A stretch of DNA of 64,000 nt, from NCBI GenBank assembly GCA_001314845.1, contig LJZQ01000013.1:1-64000 (forward strand). Direction: 5' to 3'. The position numbers were made by a program, and so were the translations under genes. Source of the stretch: Marinobacter excellens HL-55. GTDB taxonomy: Bacteria; Pseudomonadota; Gammaproteobacteria; Pseudomonadales; Oleiphilaceae. Each line of letters begins with the position of its first letter. Position 1 is the stretch's first letter. Shown piece by piece: positions 8,830 through 17,851 of this stretch. The notes below the pieces were generated by a model. It ran no database searches. It saw only the letters and a list, made by a program, of their open reading frames with translations, and was not told where the DNA came from.

Positions 8830-8848
8830 GTTTATGGGAATGCTTATC
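8830..8848. promoter_or_regulatory. Weak Fur-box-like site upstream of the lipoprotein binding protein
   Basis: The minus-strand reading GATAAGCATTCCCATAAAC matches about 12 of 19 positions of the Fur consensus. It lies 55-73 bases upstream of the binding-protein ATG. The match alone is weak; the argument is mainly the iron-uptake context and the better site at 9882-9900. Confidence 0.3.
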
Positions 8849-8879
8849 AATTTCAGGAAAGTTACCATAGCCCAACGCG

Positions 8880-9857
8880 TCAAGTACCGGTATGGTGCGT
8901 TCCGGTTTCCGGAACAGCCGTCGCCATGACCCGATCTCCGAGCCATTCATCCGGCACGCTGGAACGCAGGTGCGCCATGAATGCCCTGACCCTTCGGGGC
9001 AAACAACCGTGAGGATACAGCAAGGTCACCGGCAACAGTGGTCCTTGCCACTCTGGCAGGCACAACTCGAACTGTCCCGGATGCGCTTCCAGCCTGCGAT
9101 CAGCGAGCCAGCGCGGGATCAACCCCAAGCCTCGGCCAGCCGCTATGGCATCGCCCTGAACGCACGACTGATCGACAGTAAACGCGCGGACAGGCGTGGC
9201 AAGCGGATAGTTTCCCTGCTGGGGATGACGCAAAACCAGATCCTGCTCTGACACACCAAGCAGATCAATCCAACGGTGGCCATCAAGCTGCCCTGGTGAG
9301 GTCGGTATACCATACCGCTCGAAATAGCTCGGACTACCGTAGATGCCCTGACTCAGACTCCCCAAAAGCTCTTGGCGAAGGGTGGTTTGACCCACCTCCC
9401 CAAGCCACAGGCAAACGCCCTCATCCAGCTCGCCGGGCATGGTTTGCTGGGTGCCTATCGACACCCGCACATCACCATTCATTTCCAGAAATGATCGAAC
9501 CACGCCAGAAAACCAACCACGAACAAAGGCTTCATGGCAGCGGAGCTCCAGTTTACCGCTGACATCTTCTTTTAACTCGTCCAGTGCCTCGCGCCCCTGA
9601 GTCACCAACTCCAGAATGTCACTGCTGTAGCGATAGAAAACCCTGCCCGCATCATTCGGCACAATGCGCCGGGATTGGCGTAGCAACAAAGGCTGCCCTA
9701 CCGCCTGCTCCAGCTGGCGAATTTTCCGGCTCAGCGTCGATTTCGGCAGACCAAGGTCTCGGGTACTGGCCGTCAGGCTACCTGTTCGAACCACTGAGAC
9801 AAACGCTTCAAGTTCTGAGAGATCGTACATCTTGTCGTTCCACATTATGAAACCCAC
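8880..9857 (-). CDS. LysR-family transcriptional regulator
   Basis: The N-terminus (YDLSELEAFVSVVRTGSLTA, then LGLPKSTLSRKIRQLEQAVG) is a LysR winged helix, followed by a co-inducer binding domain of the usual size. The longest frame begins at a GTG (9857), but ATG codons at 9845 and 9830 are also possible, and the last (MYDLSELEAF) best fits the family's usual start. It sits between two siderophore-type binding protein genes and is divergent from the second. The start region is close to the Fur box at 9882-9900, so iron may also affect this gene. The inducer is unknown. Confidence 0.82.
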   Translation of the reverse strand: MGFIMWNDKMYDLSELEAFVSVVRTGSLTASTRDLGLPKSTLSRKIRQLEQAVGQPLLLRQSRRIVPNDAGRVFYRYSSDILELVTQGREALDELKEDVSGKLELRCHEAFVRGWFSGVVRSFLEMNGDVRVSIGTQQTMPGELDEGVCLWLGEVGQTTLRQELLGSLSQGIYGSPSYFERYGIPTSPGQLDGHRWIDLLGVSEQDLVLRHPQQGNYPLATPVRAFTVDQSCVQGDAIAAGRGLGLIPRWLADRRLEAHPGQFELCLPEWQGPLLPVTLLYPHGCLPRRVRAFMAHLRSSVPDEWLGDRVMATAVPETGTHHTGT

Positions 9858-9881
9858 TGTCTCAAGTTATCGCTTTAAAAT

Positions 9882-9900
9882 TATAATGCGAACCATTATC
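9882..9900. promoter_or_regulatory. Fur box
   Basis: TATAATGCGAACCATTATC matches the 19-bp Fur consensus (GATAATGATAATCATTATC) at 15 positions. It lies 53 bases before the ATG of the siderophore binding protein and just upstream of the LysR gene, so iron-loaded Fur could repress both directions. Confidence 0.75.
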
Positions 9901-9952
9901 ATTACTTTCCAGCTTGCTTTGCAAACTATCTGTTCCCCGGGGTCCAAGTCTC

Positions 9953-10903
9953 ATGAGCCAACACAAGCCAATCAAACGCTTTTTCACAGCCGCCGCAGCC
10001 CTCTTAGGCGCCATGGCTCTGGGGCAAGCCTGCGCGGCGACTCACAGCGTGGACACGGCATATGGCACAGTCACTATCAACAGCGAACCACAACGGGTTG
10101 TCACCCTTTATGAAGGCGCACTGGACTCCGCCCTGGCAGTCGGAGCCAACGCCATTGGCGCGGTGATCACTCGGGGCGGCAACGACGTCGCTGAATACAT
10201 CAAGCCGTTGGCCGGTGATATCGCCATCGTGGGCGCACCTGCAGAAACCAATATTGAGGCGGTGATTGCAGCCCGCCCGGATATTATCTTGGCACCAGCC
10301 CAGACCAACCAGCAACAGTATCAACTGCTGTCCCGGATTGCCCCGGTGGTGGTGTCGAACGTACCCTTATTCCAGGCAGACAGCTGGGAACAGGAAACCC
10401 GGCTGTTTGGCCGGGCACTGGGGCGCGACGAAGCCGCTGAAACCGTCATTGAAGACGTCAAAGCCCGCATTGCCGAAGTCGCCGCTCTGGTGGAAAAAAC
10501 AGTGCCTGAGGATCAACGCGATGCCACGCTTGTGCGCTGGATGCCGCAAGGGCCCTTGGTGATGGCAGAGGGACTGTTTTCCGTCACTCTACTGCAAGCG
10601 GTCGGTTTTCAGGTGACCGACAACGGTCTGGTCGGCGACAGCCGCCCCCACAGCCAGCCCCTGAGCCTGGAAAATCTGGTCCGCATGGATCAGAACTGGG
10701 TGTTCCTGGCCACCCTGAATGCCGATGGCCAGCAGGCACTGGAGGCCGCCCGCCAAACACCCGCCTTCAATCGTCTGAAGGCCAATGGCCAGGACCGGGT
10801 GGTCGCCGTCAACGGCCAACTCTGGACCAGCGCCACCGGCCCGCTGGCAGCCAACGCCATTCTTGACGACATCGAGACGGCGCTGGCCAAACTTGCACCG
10901 TGA
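9953..10903 (+). CDS. Periplasmic siderophore-binding protein
   Basis: A 316-residue FecB/FhuD-type binding protein, first gene of an iron-uptake operon. The ATG at 9953 is chosen because it gives a normal signal peptide (basic start, AAAALLGAMALGQACA core); the open frame extends upstream only through a TTG. Mature features are VDTAYGTVTINSEPQRVVTL and IEAVIAARPDIILAPAQTNQ. It should capture a ferric siderophore in the periplasm and dock to the two permeases that follow. The stop codon overlaps the GTG of the next gene by four bases. A Fur box lies upstream. Confidence 0.88.
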   Translation: MSQHKPIKRFFTAAAALLGAMALGQACAATHSVDTAYGTVTINSEPQRVVTLYEGALDSALAVGANAIGAVITRGGNDVAEYIKPLAGDIAIVGAPAETNIEAVIAARPDIILAPAQTNQQQYQLLSRIAPVVVSNVPLFQADSWEQETRLFGRALGRDEAAETVIEDVKARIAEVAALVEKTVPEDQRDATLVRWMPQGPLVMAEGLFSVTLLQAVGFQVTDNGLVGDSRPHSQPLSLENLVRMDQNWVFLATLNADGQQALEAARQTPAFNRLKANGQDRVVAVNGQLWTSATGPLAANAILDDIETALAKLAP

Positions 10904-11937
10904 GCGCTTCGTTGTCTGCCAGAGCAAAACCGCGAAACGTTGTTGCGTCTCGCCCCTTACTCCTGCCGCTGACCGCGGCAGGTTTTTTTCTGTTTTGGGT
11001 AATTGTTGCCAGCCTGGTATACGGCGCCGGCCCGGTTACCCCGCTGGAAGTCCTGGCCACGCTGGTTGGCCAGGGTTCCAGTGAGGCCTGGTTTGTCGTT
11101 ACTGAACTGCGCCTGCCGCGAACCCTGATTGGCCTGACCACCGGCCTGGCCTTGGGCATTGCCGGGGCCCTGCTGCAAGCCATGACCCGCAACCCTTTGG
11201 CCGAACCGGGATTGCTTGGCGTCAGCGCCGGTGCGGGGTTTGCCGTAGCTGTTGCTATTCTAGTCGGTGCCAGTACCGCCACGCTCACCACCCTGATTGC
11301 CCAGGCCGGTGCGCTGGCAGGTTGCTCTCTGGTAATTGCCGCCACACGTGTGCAAGGGCTGGGCAACGATCCGGTTCGACTGGTTCTGGCCGGGGCAACA
11401 CTCAGTGGTTTGTTGCTCGCACTCACCTCCATGCTGATGTTGATGGATCAACGGGCGGCAGACGAAATCCGCTTCTGGATTACCGGCAGCATTGCGGGCA
11501 AAACCCTGGCAACGTTTCAGGCCACCCTGCCCTCGCTGGTCATTGCACTGGCGTTGGTCGTCGTGGTGGCCAGGCCGCTGGCAGCCATGGCACTGGGTGA
11601 GCGTGCAGCAGTGGGGCTTGGCCACCATCCCGGCCGTATCCGTTTTTTGATCACCATTATCGTTGCCCTGCTGGTCGGCGCTGCCACGGCTCTGGCCGGG
11701 CCGCTGATCTTTGTTGGTCTGGTCGTGCCCTTTATTGCCCGCGCCTTTGCCGGGCCAGACATTCGCAAAACCCTATGGCTGTGCCTGCCCATCGGCCCTG
11801 CCGTGGTGTTGGCAGCCGACGTGGTTTCCCGTTTGATTGCGGCGCCGGCGGAAATGCCTCTGGGCGTGGTCACCGCCCTGATCGGAGCCCCTGTTTTGCT
11901 GGCGATTGTTCGCGCCGGCCGGATGCCTTCACTGTGA
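10900..11937 (+). CDS. FecCD-family iron-siderophore permease, first subunit
   Basis: This 345-residue protein has about nine to ten membrane segments and the FecCD signatures ELRLPRTLIGLTTGLALGIA followed by GALLQAMTRNPLAEPGLLGV. It begins with a GTG inside the end of the binding-protein gene (GTGA overlap), which indicates translational coupling. Together with the second permease it would form the heterodimeric channel of a BtuC-like type II importer. No TonB-dependent receptor is present in the window, so the outer-membrane step must be encoded elsewhere. Confidence 0.9.
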   Translation: MSASLSARAKPRNVVASRPLLLPLTAAGFFLFWVIVASLVYGAGPVTPLEVLATLVGQGSSEAWFVVTELRLPRTLIGLTTGLALGIAGALLQAMTRNPLAEPGLLGVSAGAGFAVAVAILVGASTATLTTLIAQAGALAGCSLVIAATRVQGLGNDPVRLVLAGATLSGLLLALTSMLMLMDQRAADEIRFWITGSIAGKTLATFQATLPSLVIALALVVVVARPLAAMALGERAAVGLGHHPGRIRFLITIIVALLVGAATALAGPLIFVGLVVPFIARAFAGPDIRKTLWLCLPIGPAVVLAADVVSRLIAAPAEMPLGVVTALIGAPVLLAIVRAGRMPSL

Positions 11938-12950
11938 TGCACCGATACCGCTTCACCATGCCCGACAAACGCACTCTGGTTGCTAACCTTGTTCTTCTGG
12001 TGCTCGCCGGTGCCGCGGTCATGACGTCGCTGTCCATGGGGACCGTGCAAATTGCGCCGGCGGAGGTTATCCGCGCCCTCACCGGCACTACTGTCGATCC
12101 GATGGCCGCCTTTGTGATCAACGAACTGAGACTTAGCCGGGTCATGGCAGGCCTGCTCAGTGGCGCCGCGTTAGCTCTGGCCGGGTGTCTGATGCAAACC
12201 CTGGCACGCAACCGGCTGGCCACCCCCGGCATCATCGGTATCGACAACGCAGCTACTGCCTTTGCCGTCGCCTCTGTTGTGGGCACGGGCATCGCCCTGG
12301 CCCCCTCGGCCATGGCTCTGGCGGGCGCTGCCACCGCAACGGTCCTGGCCTTCGGATTGGCCGGGGCCAATGGCACCCGCGGCTATCGCTTTATTGTTGC
12401 GGGACTGGGCATCGGCGCTATAGCCGGCGCGGTCACCCAGGTCATGCTCAGCCAGGTCGCCATCGATGACGCCAACGCCGCCTATCCCTGGACCGTGGGC
12501 AGCCTTAACGCACGCACCCCTGAAAGTGTGCAGTTACTGGCGCTGGGCCTGGCCGTCGGCTGGCTGGCGCTGATGTTCCTCAGCCGCGCCGTGAATAGCC
12601 TTCAGTTCTCAGATCCGGTCGCCATAACGCTGGGCATAAAACTGAAGCGCACCCGATTATTGGGGCTGGGATTGTCGGTACTGATGACCGGCCTGGCGGT
12701 ATCAGTTTGCGGCCCGGTCGGGCTGGTGGCCCTGCTGGCCCCTGAACTGGCCAGAAGCCTGTGCCGGCCCGGCAAAGTTCCCCTCACCGCATCTGCTCTG
12801 GCGGGCGCTGGCTTTATGGTAGTGGCCGATCTGCTGGGCCGCACTCTGCTCTCCCCGCTGGAGATTCCGGTCGGCATCATCACCGCCATCGTTGGCAGTC
12901 CGTACCTGCTGTGGATTCTGCTGAGACCCTCAACACGGAGCCTGACATGA
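11937..12950 (+). CDS. FecCD-family iron-siderophore permease, second subunit
   Basis: The frame is open further upstream, but the ATG at 11937 overlaps the previous stop (TGATG) and gives a 337-residue protein of normal length. The signature ELRLSRVMAGLLSGAALALA followed by GCLMQTLARNRLATPGIIGI marks the family. It would pair with the preceding permease in the inner membrane. Its stop overlaps the start of the ATPase (ATGA), so permease and ATPase are made in step. Confidence 0.9.
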   Translation: MHRYRFTMPDKRTLVANLVLLVLAGAAVMTSLSMGTVQIAPAEVIRALTGTTVDPMAAFVINELRLSRVMAGLLSGAALALAGCLMQTLARNRLATPGIIGIDNAATAFAVASVVGTGIALAPSAMALAGAATATVLAFGLAGANGTRGYRFIVAGLGIGAIAGAVTQVMLSQVAIDDANAAYPWTVGSLNARTPESVQLLALGLAVGWLALMFLSRAVNSLQFSDPVAITLGIKLKRTRLLGLGLSVLMTGLAVSVCGPVGLVALLAPELARSLCRPGKVPLTASALAGAGFMVVADLLGRTLLSPLEIPVGIITAIVGSPYLLWILLRPSTRSLT

Positions 12951-13747
12951 TCTCAACCGATACCCTTGCGGCCGAGCGCATCACGCTGGCGCACCGACAC
13001 CTCACTGTGGCGAAAGACCTGAGCGTGCAACTGCCGCCAGCCAAAGTCACCGCCATTGTCGGCCCCAATGGCTGCGGCAAGTCTACTTTGCTTAATGGAT
13101 TAGCCCGGATTCACGCACCGTCGTCCGGAATCGTGTTGCTGCACGGTAAGGACATTCACCGGTTGCCGACCAAAGAAGTGGCCAGGAAACTGGCCCTGCT
13201 ACCACAGGAAAATACCGCACCGGAGGGGCTCACCGTCGGCGACCTGGTGCGCTTTGGCCGCCAGCCCCATCAAGGCTGGATGACACCCTGGTCAGAGGGG
13301 GATCAACGGGCGTTTGACCATGCGGTTACCGCCGCCGATGTTGGCTATCTGATCGACCGACCACTGGATACGCTGTCCGGCGGCCAGCGCCAGCGGGCCT
13401 GGATTGCCATGGCCGTAGCCCAGGAGACACCGCTGCTGCTACTGGATGAGCCCACATCGGCGCTGGATCTGGGCCATCAGATTGAAGTCTTTGAGCTGAT
13501 TCGCCACCTGAGCGGGCAAGGCAAGACCGTTGCCATGGTGGTCCATGATCTGGCCAGCGCTTGCCGTTACGCGGACCACATGGTCGCCATGAAGCAAGGC
13601 GTGATCATTGAGGAAGGCGCACCGGCAGAGATCGTCTCACCGGCGTTGGTGCAGGAACTTTACGGCGTTAGCTGTGACCTGATCCACGATCCCGCCACCG
13701 GCAGCCCACTGTTGATCAACGTACGGCGCCACATCCAAAAGCGCTAA
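12947..13747 (+). CDS. Iron-siderophore ABC transporter ATPase
   Basis: This 266-residue ATPase has Walker A GPNGCGKST (about residue 38), the Q-loop LLPQEN, ABC signature LSGGQRQRAW, Walker [13 protein letters not shown] and the switch histidine in VVHDL. It is of the FecE/FepC group and powers the two permeases. The ATG overlaps the permease stop by four bases. It is the last gene of the operon and runs into the convergent MFS gene with only 8 bases between, and no intrinsic terminator is seen in that gap. Confidence 0.92.
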   Translation: MISTDTLAAERITLAHRHLTVAKDLSVQLPPAKVTAIVGPNGCGKSTLLNGLARIHAPSSGIVLLHGKDIHRLPTKEVARKLALLPQENTAPEGLTVGDLVRFGRQPHQGWMTPWSEGDQRAFDHAVTAADVGYLIDRPLDTLSGGQRQRAWIAMAVAQETPLLLLDEPTSALDLGHQIEVFELIRHLSGQGKTVAMVVHDLASACRYADHMVAMKQGVIIEEGAPAEIVSPALVQELYGVSCDLIHDPATGSPLLINVRRHIQKR

Positions 13748-13755
13748 CCCGGTGA

Positions 13756-14952
13756 TCAGGCTGCCTCGGCGGCCTTCTCCCGGGCAACCGCCATGGGCGC
13801 GCCCCACGCCAGCACAACCGCACCGGCAGAACAGGCCATCATACTGACAACAATAGGCAACAAGGCGCCGCCACCAAACGCTGAAGACAGCGCACTGACT
13901 CCGCCCGCCAGGGTAAACTGCGAAGCCCCCAGCATGGCCGCCGCGGTGCCACCCAGGTGCGGGAAAAATTCCAGCGCGTTGGCCATGTTGTTCGGCACGA
14001 TCCCGCCTTGAAAACCAATGGCTGCAATAATGCAGGCGGCCACCATCCAGAATGGTCCGTCCATCACCACAACAGTGACCAGCGCAATCAATGCTACAAA
14101 CTGGAGAATGACCTGGACCCTGAGCAACACCACTGACGGGAAGAACTTCAGCAAGGGCCGGTTGATCAGATTGAGCACTGCCATCAACGCAATATTCGCT
14201 GCAAATAGCATCGAGAAAGCCTTGTTGGAGAGGCCAAACCACTCCTGATAGATAAACGACGAGTGGGTAATGAACAACAACATAGTGCTAAAGCACATCA
14301 CCTGAATACCGATGAAGCGCATGGTGGTTTTGTGCCGCAGCACCAACAGGTAGTTGGTTACCAGCGTCTTCACCGGTGTTGTGGCCCGGGGCCTGGGTTT
14401 CAGGCGGGGGAACAGCGCCAGCTGCAATACCAGTGCGACAAGAGCGGCGTAGCCGGCCAGGACCAGGAAAATCCAGTGCCAGTCACCCAATGCCAGCATC
14501 AACGTCCCGAGGGCAGGTGCCGCCGCCGGGGCGATAAACATGATCAGGCCGATCAATCCGTAGAGCCGGGCGGCATCCTGCCCGCCCACCTGGTCCCGCA
14601 CAATCGCAGGTACAGACACAGCGCAGAACGCACCACCAACGCCCTGAACCACCCGCCACGCGATCATGACACCCAGAGTTTCCGCTTGCGCAATCATTAC
14701 ACTGGCGATCGCAAAAACGGCAAGACCACCAAAGAGGATGCCCTTGCGACCGTAGCGATCAGACAACGGACCACCCACCAGCTGGGCCATTCCCAGTGTT
14801 GCTACATAGGCACTCAAGGTAAGCCCGACATCGCCATGGGCAATAGCGAAACCCCGGGCAATTTCAGGAAAAGCGGGCAAATAGGCATCCAGGGCGAGGG
14901 GCCCCAGTGCCACCGTTATACCGAGCAGCAACGCAAGCTGAAAGTGAGACAA
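13756..14952 (-). CDS. Bcr/CflA-family MFS drug or siderophore exporter
   Basis: This 398-residue, twelve-segment transporter shows LGPLALDAYLPAFPEIARGF near the start, GPLSDRYGRKGILFGGLAVF in the first cytoplasmic loop and RVVQGVGGAFCAVSVPAIVR, all typical of Bcr/CflA proteins. The start appears to be TTG; no ATG gives the conserved N-terminus. Family members export antibiotics, sulfonamides or cysteine. Facing a siderophore import operon tail to tail, it may export the siderophore, but this is inference. The leader has a small hairpin that would hide the G-rich ribosome binding site. Confidence 0.85.
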   Translation of the reverse strand: MSHFQLALLLGITVALGPLALDAYLPAFPEIARGFAIAHGDVGLTLSAYVATLGMAQLVGGPLSDRYGRKGILFGGLAVFAIASVMIAQAETLGVMIAWRVVQGVGGAFCAVSVPAIVRDQVGGQDAARLYGLIGLIMFIAPAAAPALGTLMLALGDWHWIFLVLAGYAALVALVLQLALFPRLKPRPRATTPVKTLVTNYLLVLRHKTTMRFIGIQVMCFSTMLLFITHSSFIYQEWFGLSNKAFSMLFAANIALMAVLNLINRPLLKFFPSVVLLRVQVILQFVALIALVTVVVMDGPFWMVAACIIAAIGFQGGIVPNNMANALEFFPHLGGTAAAMLGASQFTLAGGVSALSSAFGGGALLPIVVSMMACSAGAVVLAWGAPMAVAREKAAEAA

Positions 14953-14953
14953 A

Positions 14954-14978
14954 ATCTACCCCCCAAGAGAAGGTAGAT
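14954..14978 (-). promoter_or_regulatory. Hairpin over the ribosome binding site of the MFS gene
   Basis: ATCTACC and GGTAGAT (7 bp, 11-base loop) flank a run of Gs that is the only Shine-Dalgarno-like sequence for the TTG start at 14952. Folding would hide it, which suggests translation-level control. Confidence 0.35.
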
Positions 14979-15027
14979 AGCTAACAATAACAGGCTGGTT
15001 TTAGCAATGACGCTTTCCGAAATACGA

Positions 15028-15459
15028 CTAATTAAGCATGCACTCGCGGCTGTAAGACTGGCTCAGTTCTCGTCGCTTCTGCCTGAGATTATTACCCCGA
15101 TCATTGCCATAGCCAGCCCTTAATCTGGTTTGCAATCGGTCCAGTTGCTTACGTTTTTTTTCGCACTGTTTGTTACGGGTCTCTTGTTCGCGCCGGGATT
15201 GAGCGTAACGCTCTTTACTGTTTGGCGCGAGCAGTTGGTCCAGCTCCTTGCGCTGTCGGCTAACGCGATCGGCCTGGAGAATATTCTCGTTCATTGGCAC
15301 CGTCGCCGGCGACCGCAACTCAATCCGTGAGTGCCCACCCATCACCGGCGGCGTATCCGAAAAGTGAATAGAGCCGTTAGCATCAATCCAGCGGTAAGCT
15401 TCCGCCTGAGCGGAGCAGGAGAACAAAAAAAGCAAAAGCGGAGCCATGGTCCTTGGCAT
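15028..15459 (-). CDS. DUF4124-domain exported protein
   Basis: A 143-residue protein with a signal peptide (cut after about AQA, residue 19) and the DUF4124 signature YRWIDANGSIHFSDTPPVMG (about 22-41). The rest is a charged helical region rich in Arg, Lys and Gln (about 60-140), probably a coiled coil. DUF4124 proteins are common in gammaproteobacteria, located in the periplasm or at the envelope, and have no settled function. It lies downstream of glcF with about 100 bases and a hairpin between, so it may be separately transcribed. Confidence 0.78.
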   Translation of the reverse strand: MPRTMAPLLLFLFSCSAQAEAYRWIDANGSIHFSDTPPVMGGHSRIELRSPATVPMNENILQADRVSRQRKELDQLLAPNSKERYAQSRREQETRNKQCEKKRKQLDRLQTRLRAGYGNDRGNNLRQKRRELSQSYSRECMLN

Positions 15460-15497
15460 AGGTTCACATCCTGTGAGGTTGAATTTTATCCGTTGAG

Positions 15498-15522
15498 CCC
15501 GGTGTCAGTTGCAGACACCGGG
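15498..15522. repeat. Hairpin between glcF and the DUF4124 gene
   Basis: CCCGGTGTC and GACACCGGG form a perfect 9-bp stem with a 7-base loop. No T run follows on either strand, so it is not a standard intrinsic terminator; it could mark the end of the glc message or protect its 3' end. Confidence 0.45.
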
Positions 15523-15563
15523 CAAAACTATACGGCAATCAGATCGATCCTGCTGGGATCGGT

Positions 15564-16772
15564 TTAACGGTCCAGCAATTCGATCCAGTGCTGCACCGGC
15601 ACCTCGGATTTAGTGTCCAGGTGCAACTGGCAGCCTATGTTCGCGGTCACGATTTTAACCGGGTTATCCACCGTCAGCGCCTTGAGCTTGTTGTCCAGCA
15701 GCTTCTGGCTCATCTTGGGTTGCAGGATGGAGTAGGTACCAGCAGAGCCACAACACAGATGCTTGTCTCTGGTTGTCGCCAAGTCAATGCCTACCTGGGT
15801 CAGCACCTGTTCAACCACACCACTCTGCTTCATCGCATGTTGCAGGGTGCAGGGGCAATGAAAAGCCACTTTGCCGGCCTGAGCACTGGCCTTCAGCGGC
15901 TCCAGATCCTGCTTCAACAGGAAGGCGCCAAGATCGATGCAGAGCTCACTGACCTTGCGGGCCTTGCTGGCATACACCGGATCGTCTTTAAGCAGATGGC
16001 CATAGTCCTGCACCATCGCGCCACACCCGGAAGCCGTCATCGCAATCGCTTCGGCGCCGGCTTCAATGGCGGGCCACCAGGCATCGATGTTACGGCGCAT
16101 CTGCTCCAGCCCACGTTCATGTTCTGACAGGTGATAATTCACCGCACCACAACAGCCTGCCTTGGGCGCTTCCACCAGGGTTATGCCCAGCTTGTCCAGT
16201 ACCCGCGCGGTCGCGGCATTGGTGTTGGGTGCGGCAGACGGCTGCGCGCAACCGGCAAGGCCCAACACAATGCGGCTGTGGCTGGATGCCGGCCATGGGC
16301 TGGCCTCACGGCGAGCCGGCACCTTGATGCGCAGTTTCTCGGGCAGTATCGGGCGAAACAACTGCCCGAGCCTGAGCAGCAAACCAAACAGCCGGCGCTC
16401 TGGCAGGATGCGGGTCAACGCCCAGCGCAGCCATCTTTCCTGATGGCTTCTCGGCAGTTCTTTTTCCAGCAGGCCCCGGCTGATATCGACCAGCCGACCG
16501 TATTGCACGCCGGATGGGCAGGTGGTCTCGCAGCTGCGACAAGTCAGGCAGCGGTCCAGATGTTCACGGGTTTTCTCGGTGGCTTCGCCGCCTTCGAGAA
16601 ACATCTTCATCAAATAGATGCGACCCCTGGGGCCATCACGCTCGTCGTTCAGTTCCTGATACGTCGGACAGGTTGCCGTGCAAAAACCACAATGTACGCA
16701 GGCCCGGAGGATTTCCTCCGCCTCCTGCCCTTCGGAGGTATTGGCAAATTGTTGAACCAGATTCGTTTGCAT
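15564..16772 (-). CDS. glcF: Glycolate oxidase iron-sulfur subunit
   Basis: This 402-residue subunit holds two 4Fe-4S clusters near the N-terminus (CVHCGFCTATCPTY at about 25 and CLTCRSCETTCPSG at about 75) and two CCG-type cysteine-rich domains (AGCCGAVNYH and CCGSAGTY). These pass electrons from the flavin subunits to the quinone pool. Together with GlcD and GlcE it oxidises glycolate to glyoxylate at the inner membrane. It follows glcE with only two bases between, so the three subunits form one transcript. Confidence 0.94.
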   Translation of the reverse strand: MQTNLVQQFANTSEGQEAEEILRACVHCGFCTATCPTYQELNDERDGPRGRIYLMKMFLEGGEATEKTREHLDRCLTCRSCETTCPSGVQYGRLVDISRGLLEKELPRSHQERWLRWALTRILPERRLFGLLLRLGQLFRPILPEKLRIKVPARREASPWPASSHSRIVLGLAGCAQPSAAPNTNAATARVLDKLGITLVEAPKAGCCGAVNYHLSEHERGLEQMRRNIDAWWPAIEAGAEAIAMTASGCGAMVQDYGHLLKDDPVYASKARKVSELCIDLGAFLLKQDLEPLKASAQAGKVAFHCPCTLQHAMKQSGVVEQVLTQVGIDLATTRDKHLCCGSAGTYSILQPKMSQKLLDNKLKALTVDNPVKIVTANIGCQLHLDTKSEVPVQHWIELLDR

Positions 16773-16774
16773 AA

Positions 16775-17851
16775 TTACAACCAGCTATAGAGACGGCCGG
16801 GATTGAAGATGCCGTCGGGGTCAAACGAGTTTTTCACGCGGCGCTGGATGGTTTTCAGCGCCTCGGGCTGGGAGTGCATCACCTCGCCATTGCGATCACC
16901 GCCACGGAACAAGCTGACCTGACCGCCCGCCGCCCGGGCCAACGGCTCCAGATCACTGATTGACGCCTCGCCGCGGTACCAACGCTGCGAGCCGATCCAG
17001 TCGATCATCCAGGGGCCGTCAAGGGCGGGCATGTTAGCGGTGGAGCCAACAGAGAAGCGCCAGAGTGGCGTGCTTTGATCATCGAAAAAGCCATGTTGAA
17101 GATCCTGAACCTGCCGCCAGAAGGTGTCGCCATCGGCCACAACATCCCCACCCCACTTGTCCGCAGTAGCCTCCACGGCGGAACGGGCACCCGCCAGTCG
17201 CAGATAAACCTTGCCATCCACCCAGCAGGCACCGGTAATGGGCTTGGGCTCGGCAGCCCGGCGGTTCATGTAGTCAACCACCTCGTCCATGGCCATCTCG
17301 CGCACCAGGGTGATGGTTGCCGCAGGCCTGGGCATGACTTTGAGACTGATTTCAGTGATCACGCCCAGGGTACCCATAGCTCCAGCCTGTAGCCGAGAAA
17401 CATCGTAACCCGCCACATTCTTCATCACCTGACCACCAAAACGCAGATGCTCGCCCTTGCCATTGAGCAGGCGCACGCCCAGCACCTGATCCCGCACAGA
17501 GCCAGCCCACGGCCGGGACGGTCCGGACAGGTTACAAGCCAGCGTGCCGCCAATGGTGGAAGTTTCGCTGATGTGCGGCGGCTCAAAATGCAGGCACTGG
17601 CCATGCTCCGCCAGCACCGCTTCGATTTCCGTCAATGGGGTTCCGGCGCGCACGGTCAGCACCAGTTCCACCGGGTGATACTCAACCACACCGGTGTGTT
17701 CAGCAAGGCTCAGAGTGCCAGCCGCTGGGTCTGCGTTCCGCCCCATGAAAGCTTTGGAGCCGCCGCCCAGTATATTGAGTTTATGCCCTTCGCTGCGGGC
17801 CTGGAGCACTTGCTCCTGTATTGCTTGAATCTGATCAGCCATGGGCAGCAT
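16775..17851 (-). CDS. glcE: Glycolate oxidase FAD-binding subunit
   Basis: A 358-residue protein with a PCMH-type FAD domain (NILGGGSKAFMGRN near 25, ISETSTIGGTLACNLSGPSR near 94, and LRFGGQVMKNVAGYDVSRLQ near 135). It is shorter than GlcD, as is usual for GlcE, and is needed for activity together with GlcD and GlcF. The ORF starts inside the glcD 3' end; ATG codons at 17851 and 17842 are both possible, the first preceded by AGGCGG. The overlap with glcD suggests translational coupling. Confidence 0.92.
   Translation of the reverse strand: MLPMADQIQAIQEQVLQARSEGHKLNILGGGSKAFMGRNADPAAGTLSLAEHTGVVEYHPVELVLTVRAGTPLTEIEAVLAEHGQCLHFEPPHISETSTIGGTLACNLSGPSRPWAGSVRDQVLGVRLLNGKGEHLRFGGQVMKNVAGYDVSRLQAGAMGTLGVITEISLKVMPRPAATITLVREMAMDEVVDYMNRRAAEPKPITGACWVDGKVYLRLAGARSAVEATADKWGGDVVADGDTFWRQVQDLQHGFFDDQSTPLWRFSVGSTANMPALDGPWMIDWIGSQRWYRGEASISDLEPLARAAGGQVSLFRGGDRNGEVMHSQPEALKTIQRRVKNSFDPDGIFNPGRLYSWL

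Noticed and set aside
10905..10925. Possible third copy of the structured repeat (GCGCTTCGTT match)
   Set aside because: Only about ten bases match, within coding sequence; no arms or inner hairpins are present.
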